Shown here piece by piece: positions 25,330 through 33,812 of a stretch of 64,000 nucleotides of DNA (position 1 is the first letter of the stretch; each line of letters starts with the position of its first letter). The DNA lies in contig NZ_ADVG01000005.1 in assembly GCF_000178855.1 (NCBI RefSeq), forward strand, positions 248,001 through 312,000, read 5' to 3'. Origin of the DNA: Ktedonobacter racemifer DSM 44963. GTDB lineage: Bacteria; Chloroflexota; Ktedonobacteria; Ktedonobacterales; Ktedonobacteraceae. The translations under genes and the position numbers were made by a program. Under the pieces are notes generated by a model, which searched no databases, was not told the origin of the DNA, and saw only the letters and a program-made list of their open reading frames with translations.

Positions 25330-25851
25330 ATGACCATGCTTGTACCGAATTTTGCGGAGGCTCTCATTGTACGGGAGAGTGAGGTGGAAACTTTTGGGTT
25401 CGCGCAACTCATGACGCGTTTGCTCGCTGATGGCAGTGACACTGGAGGAGCGCTTAGCGCTATGCGAACGACGATGGGGAGGGGCGTTGAGGGGGCGAAG
25501 CCGCATACCCATAATCAATCGGCTGAACTCTTCTACGTCATCGATGGAGAACTACAAATGCTTGCTGGTGAGAAGGTGATCACGGCTGGGAAAGGAGACA
25601 TGGTCGTCGTTCCACCTAATATGGCCCATGCATTCGCAACCACCCCCACTCATACTGCGGATTTTCTGATTGTCCAGGCCCCAGGATTGGATCGGTTCGG
25701 ATACTTCCGGTTGGCCGAACGTGTCATGAAGGGGGAAGCAACACAGGCAGATCTCATAGCATCTCAGGAGTTGTACGACAACCACTTTATGGATAGCCCC
25801 GCCTGGCGAGCAGCCCGCGATGAAGCGAACTCATCGAAAAATTGTGGTTGA
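25330..25851 (+). CDS. cupin-domain protein
   Basis: 173 aa with a single cupin barrel: motif 1 H-T-H-N-Q-S-A-E-L-F-Y-V-I-D-G-E and motif 2 P-P-N-M-A-H-A-F. These supply the usual His/Glu metal ligands, as in quercetin 2,3-dioxygenase-like and related small oxygenases or isomerases. The substrate is unknown. Start at ATG 25330 after a purine-rich stretch; the upstream open frame overlaps the promoter. Divergent MarR suggests response to a small aromatic or oxidising compound. Confidence 0.8.
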   Translation: MTMLVPNFAEALIVRESEVETFGFAQLMTRLLADGSDTGGALSAMRTTMGRGVEGAKPHTHNQSAELFYVIDGELQMLAGEKVITAGKGDMVVVPPNMAHAFATTPTHTADFLIVQAPGLDRFGYFRLAERVMKGEATQADLIASQELYDNHFMDSPAWRAARDEANSSKNCG

Positions 25852-25955
25852 GAGACAATTCTAAATAACTCTTACTCCTATGCCAGGCATCAAAGAGTGT
25901 GATACCATTGAAGGGTTAAACAAGCATACAGAGAAAGGATTCAAAGAAGATAAAA

Positions 25956-26477
25956 ATGGACCGAGAACGTTTAGCTGAAGCCATCCAATTGCGCGAAGAG
26001 GGACGCGCCAAACAGGATGAGACCATTCTGAGACAGGCCAAGGCGCTCCTTATGGAATTACACGCGGCCTACACCGATGATGCCGAGATTACCTTCCAGA
26101 ACGCCGTTGTGCGGGACAATCTAGGGCTTGGACACGAGGCTGTTCCTTTTTATACACGCGCCCTCGAGCAGGGGCTCGCGGGGCCCAGCCTGGAGCGGGC
26201 CTTGCTGGGCCTGGGAAGTACCTATCGTGGGCTGGGCGAGTATGAGAAATCGGTGGAGACATTGCGGAGGGGCGTGCGCGAGTTCCCGCAGAACCGCGCC
26301 CTCCAGATCTTTCTCGCGATGGCCCTCTACAACTCCCAGCAGTATAAAGAGGCACTGGAACTCGCTTTGACCAACCTGCTGGAGACCACCACCGACGAGA
26401 AGCTCCTGTACTTTAAGCGTGGGCTTGAGTACTACTCCACCCACCTCGACGAGAAATGGTACGAGGGAGAGGAATAG
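25956..26477 (+). CDS. tetratricopeptide repeat protein
   Basis: 173 aa, helical throughout, with about three TPR units around residues 45-140 (A-V-P-F-Y-T-R-A-L-E-Q-G, A-L-L-G-L-G-S-T-Y-R-G-L-G-E-Y-E-K-S-V, A-L-Y-N-S-Q-Q-Y-K-E-A-L-E). TPRs bind protein partners; none is indicated by the context. No signal peptide or TM segment. It converges on the FAD monooxygenase gene with 31 bp between stops. Confidence 0.75.
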   Translation: MDRERLAEAIQLREEGRAKQDETILRQAKALLMELHAAYTDDAEITFQNAVVRDNLGLGHEAVPFYTRALEQGLAGPSLERALLGLGSTYRGLGEYEKSVETLRRGVREFPQNRALQIFLAMALYNSQQYKEALELALTNLLETTTDEKLLYFKRGLEYYSTHLDEKWYEGEE

Positions 26478-26508
26478 GCAGGTTGAAGGCTGCAAGGTTT
26501 TAGATCCT

Positions 26509-27699
26509 CTACTGGCGTAAAACCCCTCCTCTAGCCGAAAAGCGAACGGCCTCAAAACCCTCCTCCAGCATTAATGCTTCATAGTCATGGATAGCGGGAA
26601 CAAGAGGCCGTTCGCCATGGGCGGCTACCTTCAGGGCCTGGCAGAGATTGTGTGCGTCGCGCAAGGCCATGTTCGCTCCCGAACCACCCGCAGGACTCAT
26701 GGCATGAATAGCGTCCCCCAGCAAAGTGATCGAGGTGCTCTTCCAGGGCTGGCAGGGAACTGCCGTCCGCACAGCAATAGGGAATGTCGCCCCCGGATCG
26801 CTAGCGGCAAGCAGTGCGCGCAGGGTGGGATGCCAGCGCTTCGTCTTCTGCAAGGCAAATTGAAGCAGCTGTGCTCCATCCAGACCAAACAGCTTGTCAT
26901 CAGACATCCCTATATGCCTGCGTTTCGCGTTCAATGACCACATCAAGTAGCTGCCAGTGGTATGGAAACATGCGTCGGGCACGAACTTACGCGCGACCTC
27001 AGCAGGGAGTTGCTGAAAGTCGACAATACCAAGGGCCAGGCTAAAGCGGAAGCCAACTACCTGGGCAAAACCACGATAGAGAAAATCTGGGATAAGGGAA
27101 CGTGTAGCCTCGGTCAGGAGCGTCTTGCCATAAATGCAGCGTACATCTGTCGCCTCAATGGAAGCCTGGGGGAGAAACTGCTGGCGCACACGCGAGTTGA
27201 CGCCATCAGCCGCGATAAGCACATCTCCACACGCCTCTGTCCCATCGCTGAAGAATGCTTGCACCCTGCCATCCGATAGGTACTCATATTGGAGAAACTC
27301 TTTACCGAAATGCACAATGTCATCAAGGCCGATAAGAAGAATCTCGCGCAGCGTCAGCCGGTCGACTGAAGTGCTTACTGGCACAATTGTGGGCGAGTCT
27401 TCCTGGGAAAAACCAATCACCTTTATTGGCTTAAGCAGCTTTGTGACAATCGTAACCTGACTTCCTGGGCGAGATGCGGTTGCCATACACAGATCGAACA
27501 GGTGCGGAGGGAGGCAGGAATGCAGGGCATCTATTCCTCGCCGATCAATATGCAGACGATAGCCCTGTTTCCTCGTATATGGTGAGGTATCCCGCTCATA
27601 AAGCGCTACGTCTATCCCCGCACGCTGTAATCCCTGAGCCAGGCATAGGCCTCCAAGTCCGCCACCTATAATAACTACATGCAAAGGCGATGTTGACAC
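26509..27699 (-). CDS. FAD-dependent monooxygenase (PHBH/aromatic hydroxylase type)
   Basis: About 396 aa. FAD is bound by V-V-I-I-G-G-G-L-G-G-L at the N-terminus, and the second FAD motif L-L-G-D-A-I-H-A-M-S-P is near residue 310. This is the group A flavoprotein hydroxylase family, including tetracycline-degrading and polyketide-hydroxylating enzymes; the substrate is not known. GTG 27699 has GAGAGGG directly upstream and is favoured, giving S-T-S-P-L-H-V-V-I-I; the longer ATG start at 27738 lacks a site. Confidence 0.85.
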   Translation of the reverse strand: MSTSPLHVVIIGGGLGGLCLAQGLQRAGIDVALYERDTSPYTRKQGYRLHIDRRGIDALHSCLPPHLFDLCMATASRPGSQVTIVTKLLKPIKVIGFSQEDSPTIVPVSTSVDRLTLREILLIGLDDIVHFGKEFLQYEYLSDGRVQAFFSDGTEACGDVLIAADGVNSRVRQQFLPQASIEATDVRCIYGKTLLTEATRSLIPDFLYRGFAQVVGFRFSLALGIVDFQQLPAEVARKFVPDACFHTTGSYLMWSLNAKRRHIGMSDDKLFGLDGAQLLQFALQKTKRWHPTLRALLAASDPGATFPIAVRTAVPCQPWKSTSITLLGDAIHAMSPAGGSGANMALRDAHNLCQALKVAAHGERPLVPAIHDYEALMLEEGFEAVRFSARGGVLRQ

Positions 27700-27815
27700 G
27701 CTTCCCTCTCTTTCGTCTTCAGCCAGGTAGCCGCTCACTGCCTGGTAGACATCGCGTTCTCTGTCCTAAAGAGATAGACGTCTTCGCCTGCCAATCATCC
27801 AACACTTCACCTGGC

Positions 27816-27879
27816 AGAAGTCAAAAAGAAGTGAGTCGGCTGGCAGGCCTGCCAGCCGACTCACTTCTTTTTGACTTCT
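27816..27879. repeat. perfect 64-bp loopless palindrome
   Basis: Arms 27816-27847 and 27848-27879 are exact reverse complements with no spacer, and it overlaps the stop codon of the DrrB-like gene by two bases. AAAAAG/CTTTTT tracts lie inside the stem. It may be a terminator, but its length and lack of loop are unusual. Confidence 0.9.
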
Positions 27880-28696
27880 ATACCTCTTTGCGTGACATGA
27901 AGATGGCGATGCCGACCATGACGACGGTGAAGAGAAGCAGGATGCCCAGGTTAAAGGGGATACTGCTGGCTTCGTAGCCAAGAAGCGCGCCGCGAATGGC
28001 ATTCACTCCATAGCTCAGGGGATTGAGTAGCAGGACGGCGTGTAGCCAGCCGGGCACCTGGCGCGTGGGGAAGATGGCGCCCGAGAACATGTAGAGAGGC
28101 AGGGTAATAAAGTTCTGGATCGTGCCAAAGTTCTCAAAATCGGTGATCCACATGGCAATCACCACCCCCAGGCCCGAGATAGCCAGGGCCGTGACGAAGG
28201 TCGCCACGAAGGTTGCCAGAATGTTCAAGGGCGTGAGATGGACGGCGGCAAAGGGCGCGAAGATCAGGATGATCAGGGCCTGGATCGTTGAGCTAGAGGC
28301 ACCACCCAGGCACTTGCCGATGACAAGCGTCGAGCGCGGCGTGGGCGCAACCTGCACCTCTTTGAGAAAGCCAAACTCGCGGTCATACACAATCGAGATC
28401 GCCGATTGCAGGCCACTGAAGATGACCGTCATAGCGATCACGCCAGGAAAGACAAACTGCTCGTAGCTAAAGCCCGCGATAGAGCCGAGCGAGCCGCGCA
28501 GGCCGAAGCCGAGCGCGAAGAGCCAGACCAAAGCGCGCGCCACAGCCCCTAGCAGACGCGAACGCTGGCGCCAGAGGCGCACCATGTCGCGTCGCCAGAT
28601 CATAGCAATGCCTTCCAGGTCGATAAAACGCGCATTGGCGGAGATACTCTCGGGCATGATCTCAGGCATGATAGCCGGTTCAGTCATTTTTAGCAT
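27878..28696 (-). CDS. ABC-2 type transporter permease (DrrB-like)
   Basis: 272 aa with six TM segments and the ABC-2 membrane pattern: P-G-V-I-A-M-T-V-I-F-S-G-L-Q, Y-D-R-E-F-G-F-L-K-E-V-Q-V-A-P-T-P-R and L-P-L-Y-M-F-S-G-A-I-F-P. It pairs with the ATPase gene 15 bp upstream. Such pairs export drugs or lipids and often give self-resistance. It is the last gene of a MarR-ATPase-permease operon and ends in the long palindrome. Confidence 0.9.
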   Translation of the reverse strand: MLKMTEPAIMPEIMPESISANARFIDLEGIAMIWRRDMVRLWRQRSRLLGAVARALVWLFALGFGLRGSLGSIAGFSYEQFVFPGVIAMTVIFSGLQSAISIVYDREFGFLKEVQVAPTPRSTLVIGKCLGGASSSTIQALIILIFAPFAAVHLTPLNILATFVATFVTALAISGLGVVIAMWITDFENFGTIQNFITLPLYMFSGAIFPTRQVPGWLHAVLLLNPLSYGVNAIRGALLGYEASSIPFNLGILLLFTVVMVGIAIFMSRKEV

Positions 28697-28711
28697 TGCA
28701 GTTCTCCCTCT

Positions 28712-29698
28712 CTAGCGGCGCAAACGGCCACGACTGCGCAGGCGCGAACCCATGCGGTCCTTCGCGCTCGCCAACTCTTCGCGAATGGCGCGACCCGTCA
28801 GATGAACAAAGACATCCTCCAGCGTGGGCGAGCTAACGTTCACACAGAGCACATCGATATCCGCCAGGGTCAGTTCACGGATGACACGCGCCGCCAGGGT
28901 CTGCCCGTTATCACCCTCGACGATGATGTCGTCCCCATCCCGATATGCGCTATAGGCTGGCTGCTGGGCCAGAAGTGCCTCAGAGCGCTCGGGCGAGGAG
29001 ACGGTAAGGCGCACAACATCTCGTCCAACCATCCGTTTGAGCGCATCTGGCGTATCGACAGCCACGATCTGCCCGTGGTCCATGATGGCGATACGGTCAC
29101 AATATTCAGCCTCTTCCATATAATGCGTAGTCATAAAGATGGTTAACCCCGTGCTCTCGCGAAGCTTCAGGACATGTCCCCAGACGCTGCGCCGGGTCTG
29201 GGGGTCCAGGCCCACCGTGGGTTCATCGAGGAAGAGGGTCTGTGGCTCATGCAACAGGCCACGCGCAACCTCCAGGCGACGCTTCATGCCTCCAGAAAAG
29301 GTTTTGACCACGTCCTTGCGCCGCTCCTCCAGGCCGACGAGACGCAACACGTCGCTTATGCGCGCCTCGCGTGTCTTCGGGGGAGTGTGATAGATCATGC
29401 AATGATAATATAGGTTCTGTTCTGCCGTCAGGTACTCGTCGAGAGTAGGGTCCTGAAACACAATCCCGATGCTCCGGCGCACCTGGGAGGATTGACGCTC
29501 GACGTCATAGCCATTGATGACCGCGTGTCCGCTTGTCGGGCGCAAGAGGGTCGAGAACATCTTCATAGTGGTGCTTTTACCAGCCCCATTGGGGCCTAGA
29601 AAACCAAAGGTCTCGCCACGCTCAACATGCAGGTCAATACCCCTGACCGCGTGGATCTCCCCAAAGGAGCGCGAAAGTTTCTCAGCCGTGATTGTCAT
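28712..29698 (-). CDS. ABC transporter ATP-binding protein (DrrA-like)
   Basis: 328 aa. Walker A G-P-N-G-A-G-K-S-T, Q-loop V-F-Q-D-P-T-L-D, signature F-S-G-G-M-K-R-R-L-E, Walker B L-F-L-D-E-P-T-V-G-L-D, and the H-loop T-T-H-Y-M-E-E-A are all intact. A DrrA-type C-terminal domain of about 100 aa follows. GAGGTGAAG precedes the ATG. Its start overlaps the 3' end of the marR gene by 17 bp, so the three genes are probably translated from one message. Confidence 0.93.
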   Translation of the reverse strand: MTITAEKLSRSFGEIHAVRGIDLHVERGETFGFLGPNGAGKSTTMKMFSTLLRPTSGHAVINGYDVERQSSQVRRSIGIVFQDPTLDEYLTAEQNLYYHCMIYHTPPKTREARISDVLRLVGLEERRKDVVKTFSGGMKRRLEVARGLLHEPQTLFLDEPTVGLDPQTRRSVWGHVLKLRESTGLTIFMTTHYMEEAEYCDRIAIMDHGQIVAVDTPDALKRMVGRDVVRLTVSSPERSEALLAQQPAYSAYRDGDDIIVEGDNGQTLAARVIRELTLADIDVLCVNVSSPTLEDVFVHLTGRAIREELASAKDRMGSRLRSRGRLRR

Positions 29699-30185
29699 GC
29701 TTCACCTCGATTAAACGCCGAAGGACCGGCAAGGCCGCGCGCAATTGCATAAGTTCATTCACCTGGAGCAGGGACAGGCGGCGACGCAGATTCTCGCGCC
29801 GCAGCTGATCATACGCCCTGAAGGCGTTCATCCCGCGCTCGGTTGGCGAGATCCAGACCACGCGCCAGTCCTGCTCATCGCGCACACGCTCAACAAAGCC
29901 CTGGGCCAGTAGCCTTTTGACCATCGCGGTTACGGTTGGCGCGGCGACCCCCAGGTGCTCGGCCAGCTCCTGCATGGTACAACGCTGACGCGTACTCAGG
30001 ATACGTAGCAAACGCACCTGCCCATTGGTCGCCCGCAACTCCGAGATATCACGCCACTCTGGACTCTCCTGCTCAAGACTCCCCTCAGCAGGCAACTCCA
30101 CACGCAACTGGCGCAATAACTCTGGCAACAGATCGAGCAACTCATCCGCAATATTTAGCTCATCAAAAGAAGGAGAATCTGTCAT
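29682..30185 (-). CDS. MarR-family regulator of the efflux operon
   Basis: 167 aa with a winged helix: C-T-M-Q-E-L-A-E-H-L-G-V-A-A-P-T-V-T-A-M-V-K-R-L, G-F-V-E-R-V-R-D-E-Q-D-W-R and V-W-I-S-P-T-E-R-G. It is the first gene of the operon with the DrrA- and DrrB-like genes, and its gene overlaps the ATPase start. This arrangement implies self-regulation and induction of the pump by a ligand. No strong ribosome site is seen, so the message could be leaderless. Confidence 0.88.
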   Translation of the reverse strand: MTDSPSFDELNIADELLDLLPELLRQLRVELPAEGSLEQESPEWRDISELRATNGQVRLLRILSTRQRCTMQELAEHLGVAAPTVTAMVKRLLAQGFVERVRDEQDWRVVWISPTERGMNAFRAYDQLRRENLRRRLSLLQVNELMQLRAALPVLRRLIEVKHDNHG

Positions 30186-30199
30186 CGATCACACTTTTG

Positions 30200-30260
30200 C
30201 CTACTTACTTAGGCATGCTAGTACTTAGCTTTTCTATTACTTAGCCTATCTAAGTATATG
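30200..30260. promoter_or_regulatory. cluster of ACTTAG half-sites, operator of the MarR-DrrAB operon
   Basis: ACTTAG-N5-CTAAGT (30239-30255) is a perfect inverted repeat, and two further ACTTAG boxes follow towards the gene at 30207 and 30222. The spacing suggests two or three MarR dimers. From here to 30539 no other gene or strong element is seen, only purine-rich stretches and a TATA-like tract. Confidence 0.55.
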
Positions 30261-30539
30261 ATAATCTAACTACACCTCTTCTGTCAAGGTCGAAACACGT
30301 CAATGACATCTTCACACTCTCATTTCTCTTCACTTGTAGGAGGGTTGATTTGTCTAAAGAGGGAGACGAAAACACTTTGGGAAGAGGGTTGAGGATTTGC
30401 TTGCGCGTACGTATATATAGGATATACACTCAAAATGAGCAATGCTGCCCACTATATCAGCACGCTTTATTTGCGCATCATGAAATTTCAGTAGGAGCTT
30501 TGCGGTAAAGAATTGACTCATTTAAAATCTGGAGGGTCT

Positions 30540-31145
30540 ATGTCTACCAATCAAGCTGACTCTCAGCAATCTGTAGAGCTAACCAGGCAATCCATCTCAG
30601 GAGAGAGGCAACCTCTCCTCTCAAAACGCAACACCACAAGATTAGCTATTATTTCGCTGCTACTTTTTAGTTTCGTGATGGTATATTATCTAGGCTTTGC
30701 AAGTGGAGTATATTATGCCTCGCGTCACCAAACGCCAGCAGTTCCATCTGCCTCAGAATATAGCTATCCCGCCTTAGCGGTTTCTAACCCACCCGAGACG
30801 CCCCAGGCAGGGTTGCCATATACAGCGAGAAGCGTGTATGGTGCCATTCTGGCTTCGGGACAAAAAACACATGATGTTAAATACACCAATGGCTGGTTAT
30901 GTTGTGTGAGCTACGAACCTGAAGGAAAAATGGTTTTCTGGAGCGACACATATGAATTAGATGTCGTTGAAATAGCGGTATTTGCGACTCCAGCCGAAGC
31001 TAGGCAAGTAGCATCTGATCTCATCAAAAACTCCGCTGGATTTTCGGCCCTCTCCCAAAATTTATGTCTGTTCTACTATCGCTCCTCTATTTCAAAGGAG
31101 CATATCGCAAAATACATGACAGTCATAAATCAAGTCTGCCAATGA
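30540..31145 (+). CDS. single-pass membrane protein of unknown function
   Basis: 201 aa. A soluble N-terminus of about 35 residues precedes one TM helix (36-60, A-I-I-S-L-L-L-F-S-F-V-M-V-Y-Y-L-G-F). The rest is extracytoplasmic with a W-L-C-C-V-S-Y motif and further Cys residues. GGAGGG precedes ATG 30540. No family was recognised. It converges on the GH31 gene. Confidence 0.6.
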   Translation: MSTNQADSQQSVELTRQSISGERQPLLSKRNTTRLAIISLLLFSFVMVYYLGFASGVYYASRHQTPAVPSASEYSYPALAVSNPPETPQAGLPYTARSVYGAILASGQKTHDVKYTNGWLCCVSYEPEGKMVFWSDTYELDVVEIAVFATPAEARQVASDLIKNSAGFSALSQNLCLFYYRSSISKEHIAKYMTVINQVCQ

Positions 31146-31212
31146 CGAAAATACTGCTTCCTCACCCTCCTAATATGGGCGGGGAAGCAAGTATCTCAAA
31201 GGACACAATCAG

Positions 31213-33681
31213 TTATGAGAGCGCGATGTCGATTACCTGCTCGTGGGCCGTGGCGGCGAGGTTGATGCTGACCCGGCGCTGTTCGTGGTCGTAATACCAG
31301 GCGATGGGCTGGTCGCCTAGATTGATCTCTGCTGGCGCGGTGGAGACTTCGCGCAGTTCGAGAAGAAAACGCTGGCTCGCGGAGGCATAGGTCCCTTCCT
31401 GTGCTCCCAGGGTGACGCGAATAAGCTTGTCTTCCACTTCGCAGAGGATGGCGCGCCGGGCATCCTCCCCTTCTGTGTAGGCATAGCCATCACCGGCATC
31501 CTCGTAGAGCGTGGCGCTGCCGCTGCCTGGGGCCGGGTAGAGGATGAGGGTCAGGGGGTCCGCTGGAGCCTGGCCGACGTAGTTCATGGCGGGCCAGAGC
31601 GGGATGGCGGTATTGGCCCGAACATAGAAGGCAGGCTGACCAAGGGGAGCGTGGGCGAGGATATGCGCCGGACCCTCGAAGCGCTCACCAGTCCAGTAGT
31701 GAAACCAGGTACCCGTGGGGAGATAGACGTGGCGGTACTCGGCGCCAGGGCGCGTGATGGGCGCGACGAGGAGGGCATCACCACAGAGGAACTGATCGCT
31801 TGCACCATAGGCATCCGTGTCCTCGGGATAGTGCCAGAAGAGGGGACGCAACAGGGGCGCGCCCGTGCGGTGGCACTCCGCGAAGAGGGTGTAAAGATAG
31901 GGCAGCAAGCGCTGACGTAACTTGAGAAGATCACGAATAGTAGAGGTGTAGGGTTCGCCAAAGACCCAGGGCTCCTGGTGGCGCGTCTGCTTCTCCGAGT
32001 GGTTGCGGCAGAATGGCTGGAAGATGCCAAATTCCGTCCAGCGTGTCAGCAGTTCCCCGCTGGTGTCGCCGTAGAAGCCGCCGACATCGGTACCGGCCCA
32101 GCCCACGCCAGAGAGGCCCAGGTTCAGCAACTGCGTCAGACTCATCGCCAGGTGTTCCCAGGTCGAGGAGTTATCGCCCGTCCAGATCAGGGCGTGACGC
32201 TGCACGCCCGCGTAGCCGGAGCGCGAAATAACAAAGGGTCGCTGCTGGGGTCGCAAGCGCAAGAGTCCTTCGCGCGCGGCCTGCACCATCAAGGAGCCAT
32301 AGGCGTTATGCACCTGTGTGTGTAGCCGCGCCTTCCCGCCGCCTGGGTGAATCACATCTGACGGCATGGTTGAATTAAGGGGAATAAAGAGCGCAGGCTC
32401 GTTCATGTCGGACCAGATACCCGTGATACCAGCGTCGAGCAGGCCCTGGTGGAGGTCGCCCCACCACGCGCGCGCCTGCGGGTTAGTAAAATCGGGGAAG
32501 ACACAGACGCCCGGCCAGACGGCATTCTGGTAGTCGTCTCCCTGGGGCGTCTTACAGTACAGATCACGCTCGCGACCCTCGGTATAGACCTCGTAGTTCT
32601 CATCTACCTTGACGCCCGCATCGACAATGCAGACGACGTGGAAGCCCATCTCGCGCAACTCAGAGAGCAGGCCCTCGGGATCGGGGAAGCGCGTATTATC
32701 CCAGGTAAAGACGCGGTAGCCATCGAGGCAATCAATATCGAGGTAGAGCGTATCGCAGGGAATGTCGCGCTCACGGAAGGCGCGCGCCAGGGCACGTACC
32801 TCCTCGGCGGTCTCATAGCTAAAGCGGCTCTGCCCATTGCCCAGGGACCAGAGCGGTGGGAGCGGAGTGCGGCCCGTAAGCTCGGTATAGCGTTCCAGAA
32901 CGGCCTGCGGCGTGGGTCCACAGAAGACATAGTAGACCAGGTCACCATTCTCCGCGCCAAACCACGAGCGCTGAGAATCCTCATGCGCCAGGTCAAACTC
33001 GACGCGCGCCGGGCTATCCAGGAAGAGACCCCAGGCCTGTCCATCGGCCATAGCCATGGTAAAGGGGATTGAGACATACAGGTTATTTTGCAGAGCGGTA
33101 TGACCACGCGGTGGATCAATATTCCAGAAGAGCTGGTGGGTCCCCGTTTTCTCCAGTTCGCCTGTGCGCTCGCCACAACCAAAGTAGCGCGCTCCCTGTT
33201 GATGCCGCTTATAGACGCGTGTGGGTGTGCCAAGGATGGCGAGCGGATTGACCATGTCGAGAGATGGCGCCTGCTCGGGGGTCAACCAGCCCATGCCAAG
33301 CTCTGGATCATCGGTCGCGAAGGCGCGACCAGCCTGGTCGGTAAAGCCGATACGCAGAGGATCTAGCGAGAGATGCGCGGTCGCAACAGAAGTGGCGATA
33401 GTTACTTCCCCCTCTCCCTCCCTGATCGTCACGAAACCCGGCTCCCACTCTCGAGGAATCACGGCCTCGGAGCCATAACTTGCGGGACGACCATGCGGGA
33501 AGAATCCTACGCGAAACAGGTCTGGAGCTAGCGCAGTAACTTCGACCGTTGCTGAGCCAGCGCGCAAGCACACCTTCGAGGTGGTGGTTTCGAGCATGGA
33601 CGCGGTCCCCAGGGCATGGTAGCCCAGGGGGGAGAGTGAGATAAGATGAGCGCTTGTGGTGGCTGGCGTTGCCATCTCCAT
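31213..33681 (-). CDS. GH31-family alpha-glucosidase
   Basis: 822 aa. An N-terminal beta-sandwich is followed by the catalytic barrel with D-T-L-Y-L-D-I-D, the nucleophile motif W-S-D-M-N-E-P (D425), the W-T-G-D-N-S-S region with the likely acid/base Asp, and G-W-A-G-T-D-V-G-G-F. C-terminal beta domains follow. No signal peptide is seen, so it acts inside the cell on imported oligosaccharides. With the GH87-like enzyme and importer it likely splits alpha-1,3-linked (nigero-type) products to glucose, though GH31 specificity ranges widely. AAAGGAAAA precedes the ATG. Confidence 0.92.
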   Translation of the reverse strand: MEMATPATTSAHLISLSPLGYHALGTASMLETTTSKVCLRAGSATVEVTALAPDLFRVGFFPHGRPASYGSEAVIPREWEPGFVTIREGEGEVTIATSVATAHLSLDPLRIGFTDQAGRAFATDDPELGMGWLTPEQAPSLDMVNPLAILGTPTRVYKRHQQGARYFGCGERTGELEKTGTHQLFWNIDPPRGHTALQNNLYVSIPFTMAMADGQAWGLFLDSPARVEFDLAHEDSQRSWFGAENGDLVYYVFCGPTPQAVLERYTELTGRTPLPPLWSLGNGQSRFSYETAEEVRALARAFRERDIPCDTLYLDIDCLDGYRVFTWDNTRFPDPEGLLSELREMGFHVVCIVDAGVKVDENYEVYTEGRERDLYCKTPQGDDYQNAVWPGVCVFPDFTNPQARAWWGDLHQGLLDAGITGIWSDMNEPALFIPLNSTMPSDVIHPGGGKARLHTQVHNAYGSLMVQAAREGLLRLRPQQRPFVISRSGYAGVQRHALIWTGDNSSTWEHLAMSLTQLLNLGLSGVGWAGTDVGGFYGDTSGELLTRWTEFGIFQPFCRNHSEKQTRHQEPWVFGEPYTSTIRDLLKLRQRLLPYLYTLFAECHRTGAPLLRPLFWHYPEDTDAYGASDQFLCGDALLVAPITRPGAEYRHVYLPTGTWFHYWTGERFEGPAHILAHAPLGQPAFYVRANTAIPLWPAMNYVGQAPADPLTLILYPAPGSGSATLYEDAGDGYAYTEGEDARRAILCEVEDKLIRVTLGAQEGTYASASQRFLLELREVSTAPAEINLGDQPIAWYYDHEQRRVSINLAATAHEQVIDIALS

Positions 33682-33723
33682 AAAAGTGTTTTCCTTTCAA
33701 AGCACGTTGTGGTGGTTGTGCGC

Positions 33724-33790
33724 TACTGACGTACGCGCCTACGCTGGGTGTCAGTACTCTGCCCCGGAGGCGTAGGCGCGTACGTCAGTA
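33724..33790. repeat. inverted repeat, family B
   Basis: TACTGACGTACGCGCCTACG (33724-33743) and its exact reverse complement (33771-33790) flank 27 bp. It stands between the GH87-like and GH31 genes, both minus. The same arm occurs at 47.6 kb and, altered, at 44.4 kb. Confidence 0.85.
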
Positions 33791-33812
33791 ACGTTCTTTC
33801 TACATTGCGTGA

